Shown here: piece by piece, positions 1 to 11,432 of the stretch
Layout of the letters: each line of letters opens with the position of its first letter
Position numbering within the stretch: position 1 is the stretch's first letter
Assembly (NCBI GenBank): GCA_022497155.1
Contig: MU385750.1
Coordinates: 248,001-312,000, forward strand
Direction: 5' to 3'
Length of the DNA: 64,000 nucleotides
Origin: Whalleya microplaca
Taxonomy: Eukaryota; Ascomycota; Sordariomycetes; Xylariales; Xylariaceae
The notes under the pieces: generated by a model
What the model saw: only the letters and a program-made list of their open reading frames with translations
Told to the model about the DNA's origin: nothing
The model's database searches: none
Program-made: the position numbers and the translations under genes

Positions 1-3000
1 TATAAATAGCCGATAATAACGGCGGCGTTTTTATACCAATCGCTTTTTTCCGCACTAACTATAGCTTCCGCTAGTTTAAAATTAAGTAAAATATTATTAA
101 TATTCTTTAAATATTTATAAATAAATCGTTTTATTTCTGGTGCGATTTCTTAATTATCGTATCTCGTTTTTGGCCCTTTAATATTAATATTATCGAAAAA
201 TAGCTCGCATTTATCGGGTATAAAGTCGAATAAGATCTAGGTAATAATACGTAAAAATTATGCTACCGAATTAGTCTCTTTTTATAACAAAATTGTTATC
301 CGGAAAAGCCCGATCGGTATCGAAAATATAGTATAATTTTTACTAAATATAGATAATAATATTTAATTGTATTTTAAAAAGAAATCCACTATAAAAATTA
401 TTACTTGTATAATAAATTCCTCCGCAAATTTGTTATAATTGCTCGGGAGGAAGGCATTTCGTATTTATATAATATTTAGTTTTATTACCGAATTAATTAA
501 CCGAAAGTTTTTATTCTTTTTCTTAACTATAAATTAGGCGTTATAGTATAAGGTATAAGATTTTTTTAATATTCCATTCTTAAGCTAACTTTATAAAATA
601 TTTAAAACCTGTATTTTTAGTAGCGCTAAAATAGAAATTAATTTAGCTTGCTATATATTATATAATATTATTTTAATTTTATACGGAAAAAATATTTTTT
701 CCCTAATTCGGCCGATTTTTATAAAATCTTAAGCTAATGTTATTTTTTATCAATAAAAAATCTCGATTAGTATTACTTTTTTTTAATTTATAAGTTTTAT
801 ATCTAATAGCTTTATTTTAATAACGTTTAAACGTTTTTTCGTTAATTTAATATCTTGCGGCGCGGGAGCGAAACGTAAAATAATACCCTTATATTTTTTA
901 TTTATTTTAAATATATTTAAAGGTTCGAAATTTAGCTTTATACTTTATAGTATTATTTGCTTTTAATTAATCGACCCTAAAAAGACTATATTATTTAATT
1001 CGGCATTATCGACTGGGTAAATTTTTCGTGCCTTTAGTTTATATATTATATATAGTTTAATTTCGTTTTTCTATAATATTTTTTTACGATATAATATTAT
1101 ATACTATATTACCTATTTAGATTTTTTTTTAATAGTTTTCTATAATAAGCCTAATAAATAATTATTAGATAGCGAGGCTTATATTTAATTACTATTTTAA
1201 AACATTTTATTAATAGCAATTTTTATCCGTTTATTAGCTTATTTTAAATTTAAGTTATTTTAGATTATACTTTTAAACTTCGCCAGATTTATTATTGCCG
1301 TAATATTTTAAGGCTTTTATTTACTATCGACCTGGCCCTTAATGTCGGCGGTTATTAGTTTTCCGAAAGATTAACGACATCAGTTAAGGTTCGTTTAGCT
1401 AGCTTATTATATATAAAAGGTATTACGATTTTAATATTTCCGAAAAATATCGAAGCTATTAATAAGCTTTTTTTAGGGTAAATTATTATACGTAATTAAA
1501 AAATAAAATTAAGGCCGAAAAGTAACGGGAATGCGGCTTTAGAATTTTTAACTATATAAATCGGTAGCGGTAAGCTATAGCTTACTAATTATACAGGTTT
1601 TTCGATTAAATTAAAGCTCCCAGTTTTATTATCTATTAATATATTAAAGCCGGATTACGTAATCTTAGTTTTTTATATAAATATCTAGTGCTTAAAAACG
1701 TATAATTATATAATAATACTTAACTAAACACCCGTATTAATAACTGCAGTAATTAAATCCTTATATTTTTTAAAGCTAATCCTTATAATTAATCGGGGTA
1801 ATAGTCGGATATATATTTTAATATCCCGGATAAATACCGGCAAAAATACTATAATAATTTAGGTAGCGTTACCGGATATTATAAATATATTATTAATTGA
1901 TATATTTATAAGGCTGTCCTAAAATTTATTAGGCATAAAGATTAGCTATAATACGTTTAATGTAAGATTAAACTAGGATTATTATTTTTGTTACTACTAA
2001 TTAATTATTTCGGCTAAAAAGACATAAATCGTTTTATAAAGCTTTCGATTTATTTTACCCGTTTTATTAAATAAGTATTAAAATAATGCCTTATTAAATC
2101 TCGTATAATATTTAATTAAATTATTTTATAAGACTTTAAATTTTTTCGCCGCATTTTTAGAGATCTTTTTTTTTTAGTATTCCGAAATTAGAGCTAAGGC
2201 TAATTAATTAGATATAATATTTTCTGGCTTATTAGCTTAGGTTTATTTCGGCGTTTTTAAAATTATTAAAGGTAAAAGGTTTAGTTTTAGTAGCACTTTA
2301 TCGATCGTCCTCTTTATAGATATATTACTGTCTATATTTTTATGTCTTTTTAATATTAAGACATTAATTTTATCTTTATTTTTATACTAAAATAACTTAA
2401 TTACTACTTTATATATAAAATTCCCGCTTTTATTAATAGTTAGTTCTTTTTAAAAATATTTTAAAAGTTTATAAGTTTGTAAGTTTGTAAAAAATATTAT
2501 TTTCTGGGCCCTTTATTTCAATACTATTAACTTTTAAATTTATAGCTAGTGTTATTTCCGGGTTACGATTTTATAAATTAGCTATTAATTAAGTAAAATT
2601 ATAGTTTTATTTAAACTTTATATCTTTTTCGATCTTGCTATATTTATAAAGGTAGTAATAAGCTAATTTCCGAATTTAAATACCGCATATTTTTATTTTA
2701 TATAAAAATTATAGGCAGGCTTAAATAATACTTTCTTTATTTGTTTTACTTTCGGTAATTATATATCTAAGGAATAAGATATTTCTAATTTCGGGAGTAA
2801 TTTAAAAACTTCCGACAAAATATCCCTTAAATTAATTATTATATCGCATTATGTTATTACGGCTTAACGACGCTATTAAGAAATAAGTAGTAAAAAAATG
2901 GCTTAATTTTTCGCAAAAAAAACAGGTATTTCGATTATACCCCTAAAATAATATCGGTTATAATATATATCGACTATTTTAATCTTATCGGCTATTATAC

Positions 3001-4995
3001 TTTTTATATCCTTTTTTTTTATTTAAAAGCCCGGTGCGATAAATATTAAAAAATATATTTTTTGCTTTACGTTTTTAAGCATTTTACCAGACAGAGGTTT
3101 CTTTTTATAAGGCGTAATATTTTAATTTCGGTAATATTAATCGAAATTTTTTTATAAATATAATAAAATTCTCGTTAATTTTAAATTATGCGATAAATAT
3201 TTATTTTATAAACTTAATTAAGTCTTTTATTTTATCTAGTTAAAAAAATAAAGTCTCTTTTTTTAAAATAACTTTAGGCTACTTTAGGCTTACTAATAAT
3301 AAACAGAACCGAACCGAACGTTAACGATTAACTGATTTATTTTTATGCTATCGATTAGGCGAAACCTATTAAATATTACGGCTGTTATAATTTATTAGGC
3401 CGACTATAATATTTGCCTATATATATATAACGTTCTAGGCTTTTTTATAATCCAGTTCGAAAAGCTCGTTATATAATTTCGAATAAAATTATATAATTTG
3501 TTTAATAATTTTTTAATCGATTTTTTGCTATAAACTATTAACGAAAATAGCGTTTTATTTTTTAATTTTCCCTTGTTTCCGGACGTCTTTTATCCGAACC
3601 GAATAATCTAAAATATAATAATAAATTTCTGTCGGTTCAAATAGTCTATTATTTTTTTTTAAGTTTTTTAACCGTTTTATAAAAGTTTTTATCTGCTTTA
3701 GGTTACTAATTTTAAAATATCGCTTTAAAATTACTTTTATTTTTTTCAAATAATAATACCTTTTAGTAAAGTTTCGATCTGTCGTTTATTAGTTTAATTA
3801 TCTGTTTAATATAGTATTTCCTTAATTTTAATATTATTTTTTAAGCTATATTTATTAAATATATATATTATATTTTCGATTTAATTTATAACATTATTTT
3901 TATTAAATAAAAGCTATAAGTAGTTTCGAAAGTTTAATAACGTAGCCGTTATTATAAATCTAGTTTTTCCGGTTATAATAAGTCGTTTTTAATCGGAAGC
4001 TATATTTTAATCCGTAAGTTTTTTATCGATTTATATGTCTTTTATTATATTAAGAAATAAAGTTTTTTAGCTAGTTATTTCTAATTAAATATTCTAATTA
4101 TATAATGCCAAGTTTTTTTTATTTTACTAATGCCTTTAATTAGTAGTAAAGTTAATAATCCCTTAATTATCGGTTAGTTAGAAAAATCTCTTTTTAGCTA
4201 TATCTAATATAATTTAAAATGTTTTATTATTTAGCTGTTTTAATTCTTTAGTTATACTTAATTTTGGGGGAATATAATTTATTTTTTTTAATCGTACTAA
4301 GTTATAATTTTATAATACTTTAAATATAAGATTATAACTATTTCTTAAGACGCTAATAATAGCTTTAAAGGTTAAAAGACTTTTAAAAAAAATCTCGATA
4401 ACAAATTACTAACCTGGCTATTGTATTATATTAATTAATTAATTGCGTAATAAAACTACCTATAAGCTAGTTAGAAATTCGGATATTATTTTCGTTACCT
4501 AAATTTTACCTTAGTTTATTTTATAGGTTTAAACTATAGTACGTTTTTATATACTATTTGCTATATATTTTATAATTTTCTAATTTTTCCCAATCTTTCG
4601 TGCTGCTAATTTTTTCGTATTTAATTTGCTTTATTAAAACTTATGCTTTTCTGTATTTTTATATTACTATATTTTTATACTTCTTATACTTTATATTTTC
4701 TATATTTCTATATTTTTATATTACTAGCTTATTAATATATATTATAAATTTCTTATAAGTCTCTTTATTAATTTATTCATTTTTAACATTATTTCTTTAT
4801 TTTAAATAATTATTTACCGTTAGTTCTTTCTTTTTAGTTAGTGCTTTTTTTTATAGGTTCGGTTAGTTTAATAGTTTTAGGGGTTTTATTAAAGTCCTTC
4901 TCTTTTAGTCCTATTTTACTGCTGCCTCCATTTGGACTGTTTTTCTCGATTAATTAGAAAGGCGAAAAAGTTAAAGCCTGTCCGGGGGAGCCAAA
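1..4995. mobile_element. RIP-degraded interior of an LTR retrotransposon (5' end outside window)
   Basis: This five-kilobase block is strikingly AT-rich, dominated by TTAATTA, ATATTA and TTTATA words with isolated CG-containing words, and has stop codons in all six frames; the longest ORF is a meaningless 64 codons. It ends at a sequence (4996-5223) that matches a solo LTR at 47288-47513, so the block is read as the internal region of the same element. The base bias is what RIP produces in Pezizomycotina (C to T on both strands). No reverse transcriptase or integrase motif can be read, so superfamily and orientation are unresolved. A short GC-richer stretch (about 4975-4995, containing CCGGGGGAGCC) abuts the LTR and could be a polypurine tract or, on the other strand, a primer binding site. 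Confidence 0.75.
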
Positions 4996-5223
4996 TGTTT
5001 TGGAATAAGGTATTAGGGTAAAGGAGGTGCCACTTTATAACTTAACTAATCGGAAATAATTAAGGCAATAAAACAAAAAGAATCACTTATAACAGCGATT
5101 AATCGAAAGAAGAGATATATCTATTCTCGGCGACAAGGCCGTTTGAGCTATATATATTCTATTTGAGAGTAAAAGAAAAAGACAAGCGATATATATATAT
5201 TACGGCACACTAGCCCTATAACA
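4996..5223. repeat. LTR copy A, RIP-mutated, at the right end of the retrotransposon
   Basis: The repeat starts TGTTTTGG and ends TATAACA (TG...CA ends). It aligns along its whole length of about 228 bp with 47288-47513. Nearly every difference is a C in the other copy that is T here, or a G that is A here, as expected if this copy was hit by RIP and the other largely escaped. Being at the right edge of the AT-rich block, it is the terminal LTR of that element. Confidence 0.85.
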
Positions 5224-5693
5224 ATATACATGTTACCTCCGAAATATCTTTATAATAGTTTCATAAATTTTCTTCATATTGGCAGCAATAATTGTACATA
5301 TTCAAGTTTTAAAGGTAAAGGTGGTGTTTTATTATCGCAACCACCAGCCTAACCAGGAATAGCTTGCGATAGCATTCGTATTGGACTAGTCATAAAAATG
5401 GCCTTTAGCCGCGAGGTGATATCGAAAGATGCCTAGTGCTAGCGACTTCAATCATTTTTACCGGCAATACTACCATATACTAAGAAAACAAGTTTCCCCG
5501 CATGATAATTCGTATGTCGACTTGTTAGCAACCTTGGTTTGAGACTATTTCAACGTCCATGGCAATTGGGTATATACTTAAAGCTGGGAGGGGTGGCAAC
5601 CAAAGTCAACATGTTCATCACGACATATTTCTCACCACCTACGAGATTAAAAGTGCACTAAACTGCCCAAGAAAACTGGACTAGCCTGAAGCA
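5224..5693 (+). other. Spacer and presumed promoter of the GH18-like gene
   Basis: Normal base composition resumes directly after the LTR. A TATA-like TATATACTTA lies near 5571-5580, about 115 nt before the start codon at 5694. No ORF or RNA gene is visible. Confidence 0.4.
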
Positions 5694-6590
5694 ATGAAGT
5701 TTTACGGGTTAGTAAGAGCTTTGCTATTTCAGCTCCTCTTACAACATGTCACCGCGGCTCTCAGGGCGGCATCGAGTATAAGAGGCATATATCTCTTCAA
5801 AGATGTAATGAAATCGAATACCACAGCTATAAAAACGTCTGGATTCAACAGTCTCATCATCTTCGGGGTCGGTATCCTCGAAGATGGCGGTATCATGTAC
5901 TACTCAAACACACCGGGAAGCACGGACGTTCTCATCGCAACCAACGGAACCTACGTCGGCGGCGCAGCGCTCGCCGACAAGGTCAGCTCCTTCAAGATAG
6001 GGGGTGCCACAGGCATTGACCGGGTCGAGATCTCGATGAACGCCCAGCATGTCCGCGAGCTGATGCAGAGCCCCGGGCCGGGCCCCGACACAGCGCTATA
6101 TCGCAATTTCGCGGCGCTCAAGGCGGCGTGGGGTTTGGACGCAGTCAACAACGACGACGAGTCCATTTACGACGTCAACAGCACTGTCGCTTTTGCACAG
6201 ATGCTCGGGGAAGTGGGGCTCAAGTACACCACCGCGCCGTATACCAACACTGGTTTCTGGAGTACCATCACGACACAGATTAATAAGGGCCTTAAGGAGC
6301 CGGACTTGTTGCTGGATAGAGTATACCTGCAGTGCTACGATGGCGGCGCGGGCAATGACCCCGGAAGTTGGCAGAACACACTTGGCATGAAGGTCGTGCC
6401 ATTGGTGTGGGTTACCAACGACTCGAAGCCGTCGCAGGGCACGACAGTAGCACAGGCGCAGTCTAAGTTCTCTGGGTGGAAGTCGCAGAGTGCTGTTGCA
6501 GGAGGAGGGTATTGGAACGATTACGATATTGAGAAAATGGGGTTGTCGTACACGGACTACGGCAATGTTTTGACGAGCCTCTTTCCGTGA
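5694..6590 (+). CDS. Secreted GH18-like (chitinase-fold) protein
   Basis: A single-exon gene of 298 codons. Residues 1-21 form a signal peptide (hydrophobic LLFQLLLQ core), so the product should be secreted. Residues 148-156 (GLDAVNNDDE region) resemble the GH18 active-site strand DxxDxDxE: D149, N152, D154 and the catalytic-position E156 are visible, with N replacing the second Asp. Later segments LQCYDGG (about 223), PLVWV (about 244) and GGGYWNDYD (about 273) look like the closing strands of a GH18 TIM barrel, and the length of about 300 fits short fungal GH18-like proteins. The start is the first ATG and gives an intact leader. Chitin or N-glycan activity is only inferred; related fungal proteins are often labelled as hypothetical secreted proteins. 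Confidence 0.7.
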   Translation: MKFYGLVRALLFQLLLQHVTAALRAASSIRGIYLFKDVMKSNTTAIKTSGFNSLIIFGVGILEDGGIMYYSNTPGSTDVLIATNGTYVGGAALADKVSSFKIGGATGIDRVEISMNAQHVRELMQSPGPGPDTALYRNFAALKAAWGLDAVNNDDESIYDVNSTVAFAQMLGEVGLKYTTAPYTNTGFWSTITTQINKGLKEPDLLLDRVYLQCYDGGAGNDPGSWQNTLGMKVVPLVWVTNDSKPSQGTTVAQAQSKFSGWKSQSAVAGGGYWNDYDIEKMGLSYTDYGNVLTSLFP

Positions 6591-7168
6591 GAGTCTGGGT
6601 TGAGGCCAAATAATAAAAGGAGATGCAACTAACGCACTACAGTTAAAGGAGGTTTGAAGGATATGAAAGCGAAACGTTCAAATTAAATAAGATCAATTAT
6701 TATGAACGGCTTTTTATAAATGACATTAAAAATTTAAGTATTATACATATTGGTTGCTTTAATAAGTTATGCACTGCAAACAAATAATCCTCTAAGACTG
6801 CCAAAGCATTGCCCTCGGTGAACTAAAAATAACTAATCAAGGCTCTGATAGACGTAAACGTATGATGTATAAGACAATTTCGCCATTGAATATATCAGGG
6901 TTTTGCTCGCGTCAGGTTACATTGCGATGGCGTGCGGCTGCCAAGCATCCACCAAACTCAGTTCCTGGCTATTATTTATACGTAAGGGGAAGCCCAGCCA
7001 AACGGCGTAAGCGATGCCACCATCAAACTCTGAAGGCGTCCCAAGGAACTTTGGAACATGTGCATTAAGGTCGATATGCGTTGATAAAAGGGCCAGTCTC
7101 CTAGCTAAGAGATCGGGTTTCACGTTCCTAAAACTCACACCGTTTCTTTTCGATCCCTTCACGACAAG
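6591..7168. other. Spacer between the GH18-like and permease genes
   Basis: Contains the 3' end of the GH18-like gene and the promoter of the permease. ORFs on both strands here are short, lack good starts and overlap each other. No repeat or RNA gene is seen. Confidence 0.4.
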
Positions 7169-8859
7169 ATGGCGACCAAAAATCCGGATCAAGATAGTTT
7201 AGATCACGATGCACGTGCAATAGTTGCTGCTTCGGACGAGGAATATTCTCCGCGTTCAGAAGCCGTTGAGCAATATGGGTATTCCGAGTCACGAAAGATT
7301 GGCGTTACAGGCGCAGTGTTTCTCATCTTGAACAAGATGATTGGCACTGGGAGTGAGTTGTGACTAACTATAGGATCCTTCCAAGCTCCGCTGACTAGAC
7401 TCCAGTATTTTCGACTCCATCCGGCATTTTCGCGGCGACAGGCTCAGTTGGTATCTCAATCATACTCTGGATAGTTGGGGGCATCATCACCTTCTGCGGC
7501 CTAAGCGTGTTCCTCGAATTCGGCCTGGCTATTCCATTATCCGGTGGAGAAAAGAACTACCTGGAGCGAGTCTACCGTCACCCGCGCTACTTGGCGTCGT
7601 GCGTTTTGGCGTCGCAGATGGTCCTCCTGGGTTTCTCGTCCGGAAACTCTCTCGCGTTCGGCCGGTATGTCCTAGCCGCGGCGGGCAGCACCGAGGGAGA
7701 CGGTTGGACAGCCCGCGGCATCGCAATCGGGTGCATCACGTTCGCCGTGCTGCTGCACTCGACGCTCCCCAAGTGGGGCCTGCGCCTCGTGAACCTGCTG
7801 GGGATCTTCAAAGTCGTGATTCTCCTGCTGATCGTCTTCTCGGGCTTCGCCGCGATCGCCGGCCGCCTGCGAGTCCCGCCGCCGGGCAACTTCCACAACG
7901 CGTTCGATATCGAGGTGACGGAGGACTACGGGGGGCAGGGCGCTTATGGCTACGCGACTGCGCTTCTGCGCATCATCTACAGCTACAAGGGCTGGGAGAA
8001 CGCTAACTATGTCGTCGGAGAGCTGCGGAACCCCCGAAAGACGCTCGCGACCGCGGCTCCACTTGCCATCGGCGGTGTCACGATTCTGTATGTCCTGGCC
8101 AATGTGGCCTACTTCGCTGCGATATCCAAGAAGGACCTTGCTACGTCGGAGGTTCTCGTCGCTGGCTTGTTCTTCCGTAATGTATTTGGCGATAGCGCCG
8201 CTGCGCGAGCTCTTCCTGCGTTCGTCGCACTGAGCAACCTGGGCAACGTCCTCGCTGTGAGCTTCGCTCATGCCCGACTGAACCAGGAGTTTGGGAAAGA
8301 AGCCCTCTTGCCATTTGGTCGGTTCTGGGCTTCCATCAAGCCGTTTAATGCACCAGCCGCCGCGGTAGGTTACTCTCTCCTATCTCTTTTCCATGACTGA
8401 CCGTAACAGCTCTTTCTGCACTGGCTTGTGACGGTGATCGTTCTCGTCGCGCCTCCTCCGGGACCTGCGTACAACTTCCTCGTCGATCTGTACACGTACC
8501 CCGGGGCCTGGATCAATGGATTCGTCGCTGCCGGACTGATCTATCTTCACTACAAGAAATCCGAGAATTGGACATCACCGTGGCATACCTTTTTGCCCGT
8601 TAGCGTGCTTTACCTGCTGGCTAACATCTATCTTGCCGTGGTCCCATTCGTCCCACCAACTGGAGATTGGAATGCGGAAGGATACCCCTACTTTGTGTTC
8701 CCGGTCGTTGGCGTCGGCGTGTTGATTCTTGGTGGTATCTACTGGACGTGCTGGTCTAAGATCTGGCCGGCCATCGGCGGGTATAAGATCGAAGCACACA
8801 GGATTGTCGATGATCATGGTGATGAAGTGATTCGGTACCGGAAGATTGAGACGAGGTAG
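7169..8859 (+). CDS. Amino-acid permease of the LAT/high-affinity methionine permease type
   Basis: Three exons: 7169-7352, 7406-8364 and 8410-8859, with introns GTGAGT...CAG (53 nt) and GTAGGT...CAG (45 nt). Phases agree and give 530 aa. The product is a polytopic plasma-membrane transporter of the APC superfamily. After a hydrophilic N-terminus of about 45 residues comes the first membrane helix, with the family signature MIGTGIFSTPSGIF split by intron 1 (phase 1, in the Ile codon). About a dozen hydrophobic segments follow, including the YKGWENANYVVGELRNP loop typical of LAT/YAT permeases related to yeast MUP1. The C-terminus is short and charged. Substrate is most likely methionine or another neutral amino acid; this is inference from family resemblance. 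No neighbouring pathway gene supports a more precise role. Confidence 0.88.
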
Positions 8860-9950
8860 AGGTTGAGAGGACTAAATGACAGGATTTTCACAATGCAGAG
8901 ATACCACAGCGCTTTTTGCTAGAGACTGAGAAACATTGACCGAGTTATTTTACTTGAATGGCACTAACGCCTCAATGTACTTTATAAAGTACTTCAATAT
9001 CCTCTTTACTTACTTGGCAGTAGCTAACTGCAGAACCCTGCCACAAAAGATTCGGTATTATACTTAGCTGCACCTACGATCGCAAAATATTATCAAGAAT
9101 CGCTGAGGCATCTGCTCACGTAGAGAATATAAAGCGCAAACGCCTGAATGTAATCTATATGAGTAATACGTCTTTCTAACCAGCATTGCGGCGACTGTGC
9201 TGGAGGCAATACGACTAGAGCAAACCTAGGCCTTCTGACGACAGGACGTCGGCAGGACGCCTTCGGAGTTCAACACGTATGTTCGCAAGCAAGGCCATGG
9301 TGTCATTTTTCTTGGTCTCGAATTCTATCCCATAACCATTTCGGGGACTTGTGGATCGGATATGTCCAATCCTGCACATCTGTATGTGAAATGAAGAAAT
9401 AGTTGGAGAAGGGGCGCAAGCCTGTCAAGAACGTTGGAGGTTGCAACATTTCTCTGGATGACACAATCGCGCAGATGACACCGGACGGGATGTAACATTG
9501 AGTCTGGGGATGTGAGTGACCTACCCACTTGCCTGCCTCTTTTCAGCATACCTCGGTTGCTGAAGCTCGCAGGGCGGTGTCCTAATAATACTTGGTATTT
9601 TGAAGATGAGTCTTTGGATGAGTGAGGAAAAAGACATCTTGTTATCGACCAACTTAGCTTCCCACGAAGCTCCCTGGAAATCAGTCTCCAACACCGCGTT
9701 ACGATACAGAATTGCCGTAATTGGTCAGTTGTACTGTGACTCCAATCTGCGAAGGCAACTGAAACCCAAAACCAACAATAATGTGATAGCTATATCTAGG
9801 AAGGCGATCGACAGATGAGGGGTTTGGAGGGCGACGCTGATGACCAATGAAGGCCGGTAGTCCGTGTATAAATGCTTTTATTCCCCTGTGATACGCGATG
9901 ACGATTAGATTCTCGAAGTGCTCGTAGTCTGCTCGAAACAGATCTCCAAG
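8860..9950. other. Spacer with CCAAT and TATA boxes for the lipase gene
   Basis: No convincing gene. Immediately upstream of the lipase are CCAAT (9844-9848) and TATAAA (9867-9872), the latter 79 nt before the ATG at 9951, a plausible core promoter. The small ORFs at 9325-9549 (minus) and 9600-9818 (plus) have no recognisable content. Confidence 0.5.
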
Positions 9951-11432
9951 ATGTATTCCTTACAAAGCGCTCTACAAGCTGCCGTTGCGGCAACCTTGAT
10001 GTACACGCGAGTATCACCAGTGATTGAGCAGTCCACAGGCTTCAATTCCACTTTTGCTCTGTCACCCTCCCAGATCAAGTCGGCAAATCTTACTTCACCA
10101 CTTGTGGACAACATCAACACCGTCGTAAATTTCGACCGCTCACAACTGGCCAATGGCGGGCCGGCAGAGGACAACTTTTATGACCTCCCACCACTGCCCG
10201 ACACGAGTGAAGGGCTAAAACCAGGTACGCTGTTGAAGGTACAGCCGTTCACCAGAACGGCGCCATTCGCTCTTCCCCCTAACACGGCCCTCTCGCGAAT
10301 TCTATACACGACGACGAACATCAACGGGACGGTCCTCCCGACGTCAGGCTTCATCCTCTGGCCCTTCACGCCAAAGCAGTTTCAACATGCGTCCAGCACC
10401 GATCAAGAAGGCACAAAGGCCCCCGTCGTGGTCTGGACGCACGGCACCGAGGGCTGGTTTGCCTCCCACGCTCCGTCGACGCATCGCGCCCTCTGGTACG
10501 GCGACGCAGGGCCCTTCGCGCTGGCACTCGCCGGCTACGCGGTCGTGGGGCCGGACTACGCGGGCCTAGGCGTCTCAAAGACCTGGGACGGCCGCGACAT
10601 CCCGCACCAGTACCTGGTGTCGCCGACGGCGGCGCACGACGCGCTGCACGCGATGCGGGCGGCGCTCGCGGCGTTCCCGGACAAGCTCGACCCGCGGTTC
10701 GTCGTCATGGGCCACAGCCAGGGCGGCGGGGCGGCGTGGGCCGCAGCAGAGGTGCTCGCGTCCGAGGCGGACGCGTACGCGGACCTCGTCCCGGGGTTCC
10801 TGGGCGCCGTCGCCGTCAGCCCGACGACGAGCGTCTTCAGCGTGCGCCCGGAGTTCATACTGCCGTGGGGCGGGCTGATGCTGGACAGCGTCTTCCCCGC
10901 CTTCGACCTGGGTGACTGGCTGACGCCGCTCGGGGTCGCCCGGGCGCGGCTCCTGAGGGAGGTGGGTGGAGGCATCGGCGTCTCGACGCAGCTTTTCCTG
11001 TCGGGAGAGCCGATGTACAAGGAGGATTATGCCGACACCTGGTACGCCGACGCGTACGCGCGGATAGCGAACGCGGGGCGGAAGCCGTTTCGGGGCCCCT
11101 TGTTAGTGCTCCTGGGGTCCGACGACATCTACATACCGGAGGACGACACGGCGGCTACGGTGCGGGCCACGTGTGATGTCAACCCCGGGGGCGACTTGGA
11201 ATTCTTCGTCGTCAATGGAACGACGCATGTGCCCACTTTGACTGCGAGTAGGCAGATCTTTCTCAAGTGGATTGAGGACCGGTTTGAGCGCAGAGCACTA
11301 ACGAAGACGGGGTGCGTGCGGACGGATCTCGCGAGCTTCCTCCCCCATGAGCGATACCAGCATACCGGTAATTCCTTCCCGCAATGGGCTGGTGCATCTG
11401 AATATAGCTACCAAGTTCCACTGGGCCCTTGA
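9951..11432 (+). CDS. Secretory lipase-type alpha/beta-hydrolase
   Basis: A single-exon gene of 493 aa starting at the ATG 9951; the reading frame is open further upstream but only with a GTG. A hydrophobic leader (about residues 4-19) suggests secretion. The alpha/beta-hydrolase core is clear: the oxyanion-region VVVWTHGTEG (about residues 160-169), the nucleophile elbow GHSQGG with Ser256, an acid candidate in GSDDIYIPED and a catalytic His in NGTTHVPTL, followed by a KWIEDRF helix as in the fungal secretory lipase (LIP) family. Expected role is hydrolysis of extracellular acylglycerols or other esters. The middle of the gene is markedly GC-rich, which creates long meaningless antisense ORFs. 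No intron is needed. Esterase or peptidase-like use of the fold cannot be excluded. Confidence 0.82.
   Translation: MYSLQSALQAAVAATLMYTRVSPVIEQSTGFNSTFALSPSQIKSANLTSPLVDNINTVVNFDRSQLANGGPAEDNFYDLPPLPDTSEGLKPGTLLKVQPFTRTAPFALPPNTALSRILYTTTNINGTVLPTSGFILWPFTPKQFQHASSTDQEGTKAPVVVWTHGTEGWFASHAPSTHRALWYGDAGPFALALAGYAVVGPDYAGLGVSKTWDGRDIPHQYLVSPTAAHDALHAMRAALAAFPDKLDPRFVVMGHSQGGGAAWAAAEVLASEADAYADLVPGFLGAVAVSPTTSVFSVRPEFILPWGGLMLDSVFPAFDLGDWLTPLGVARARLLREVGGGIGVSTQLFLSGEPMYKEDYADTWYADAYARIANAGRKPFRGPLLVLLGSDDIYIPEDDTAATVRATCDVNPGGDLEFFVVNGTTHVPTLTASRQIFLKWIEDRFERRALTKTGCVRTDLASFLPHERYQHTGNSFPQWAGASEYSYQVPLGP

Noticed and set aside
1..4995. Mitochondrial or organellar DNA because of high AT content
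   Set aside because: It abuts an LTR that is repeated in nuclear-type DNA at 47.3 kb and contains no organellar genes; RIP explains the composition.
7587..8271. Long antisense ORFs opposite the permease
   Set aside because: They are GC-driven shadows of a gene whose exons and splice sites are clear.
9918..9950. Upstream extension of the lipase frame
   Set aside because: It begins with GTG; the first ATG at 9951 gives a signal-peptide-like leader and sits 79 nt after TATAAA.
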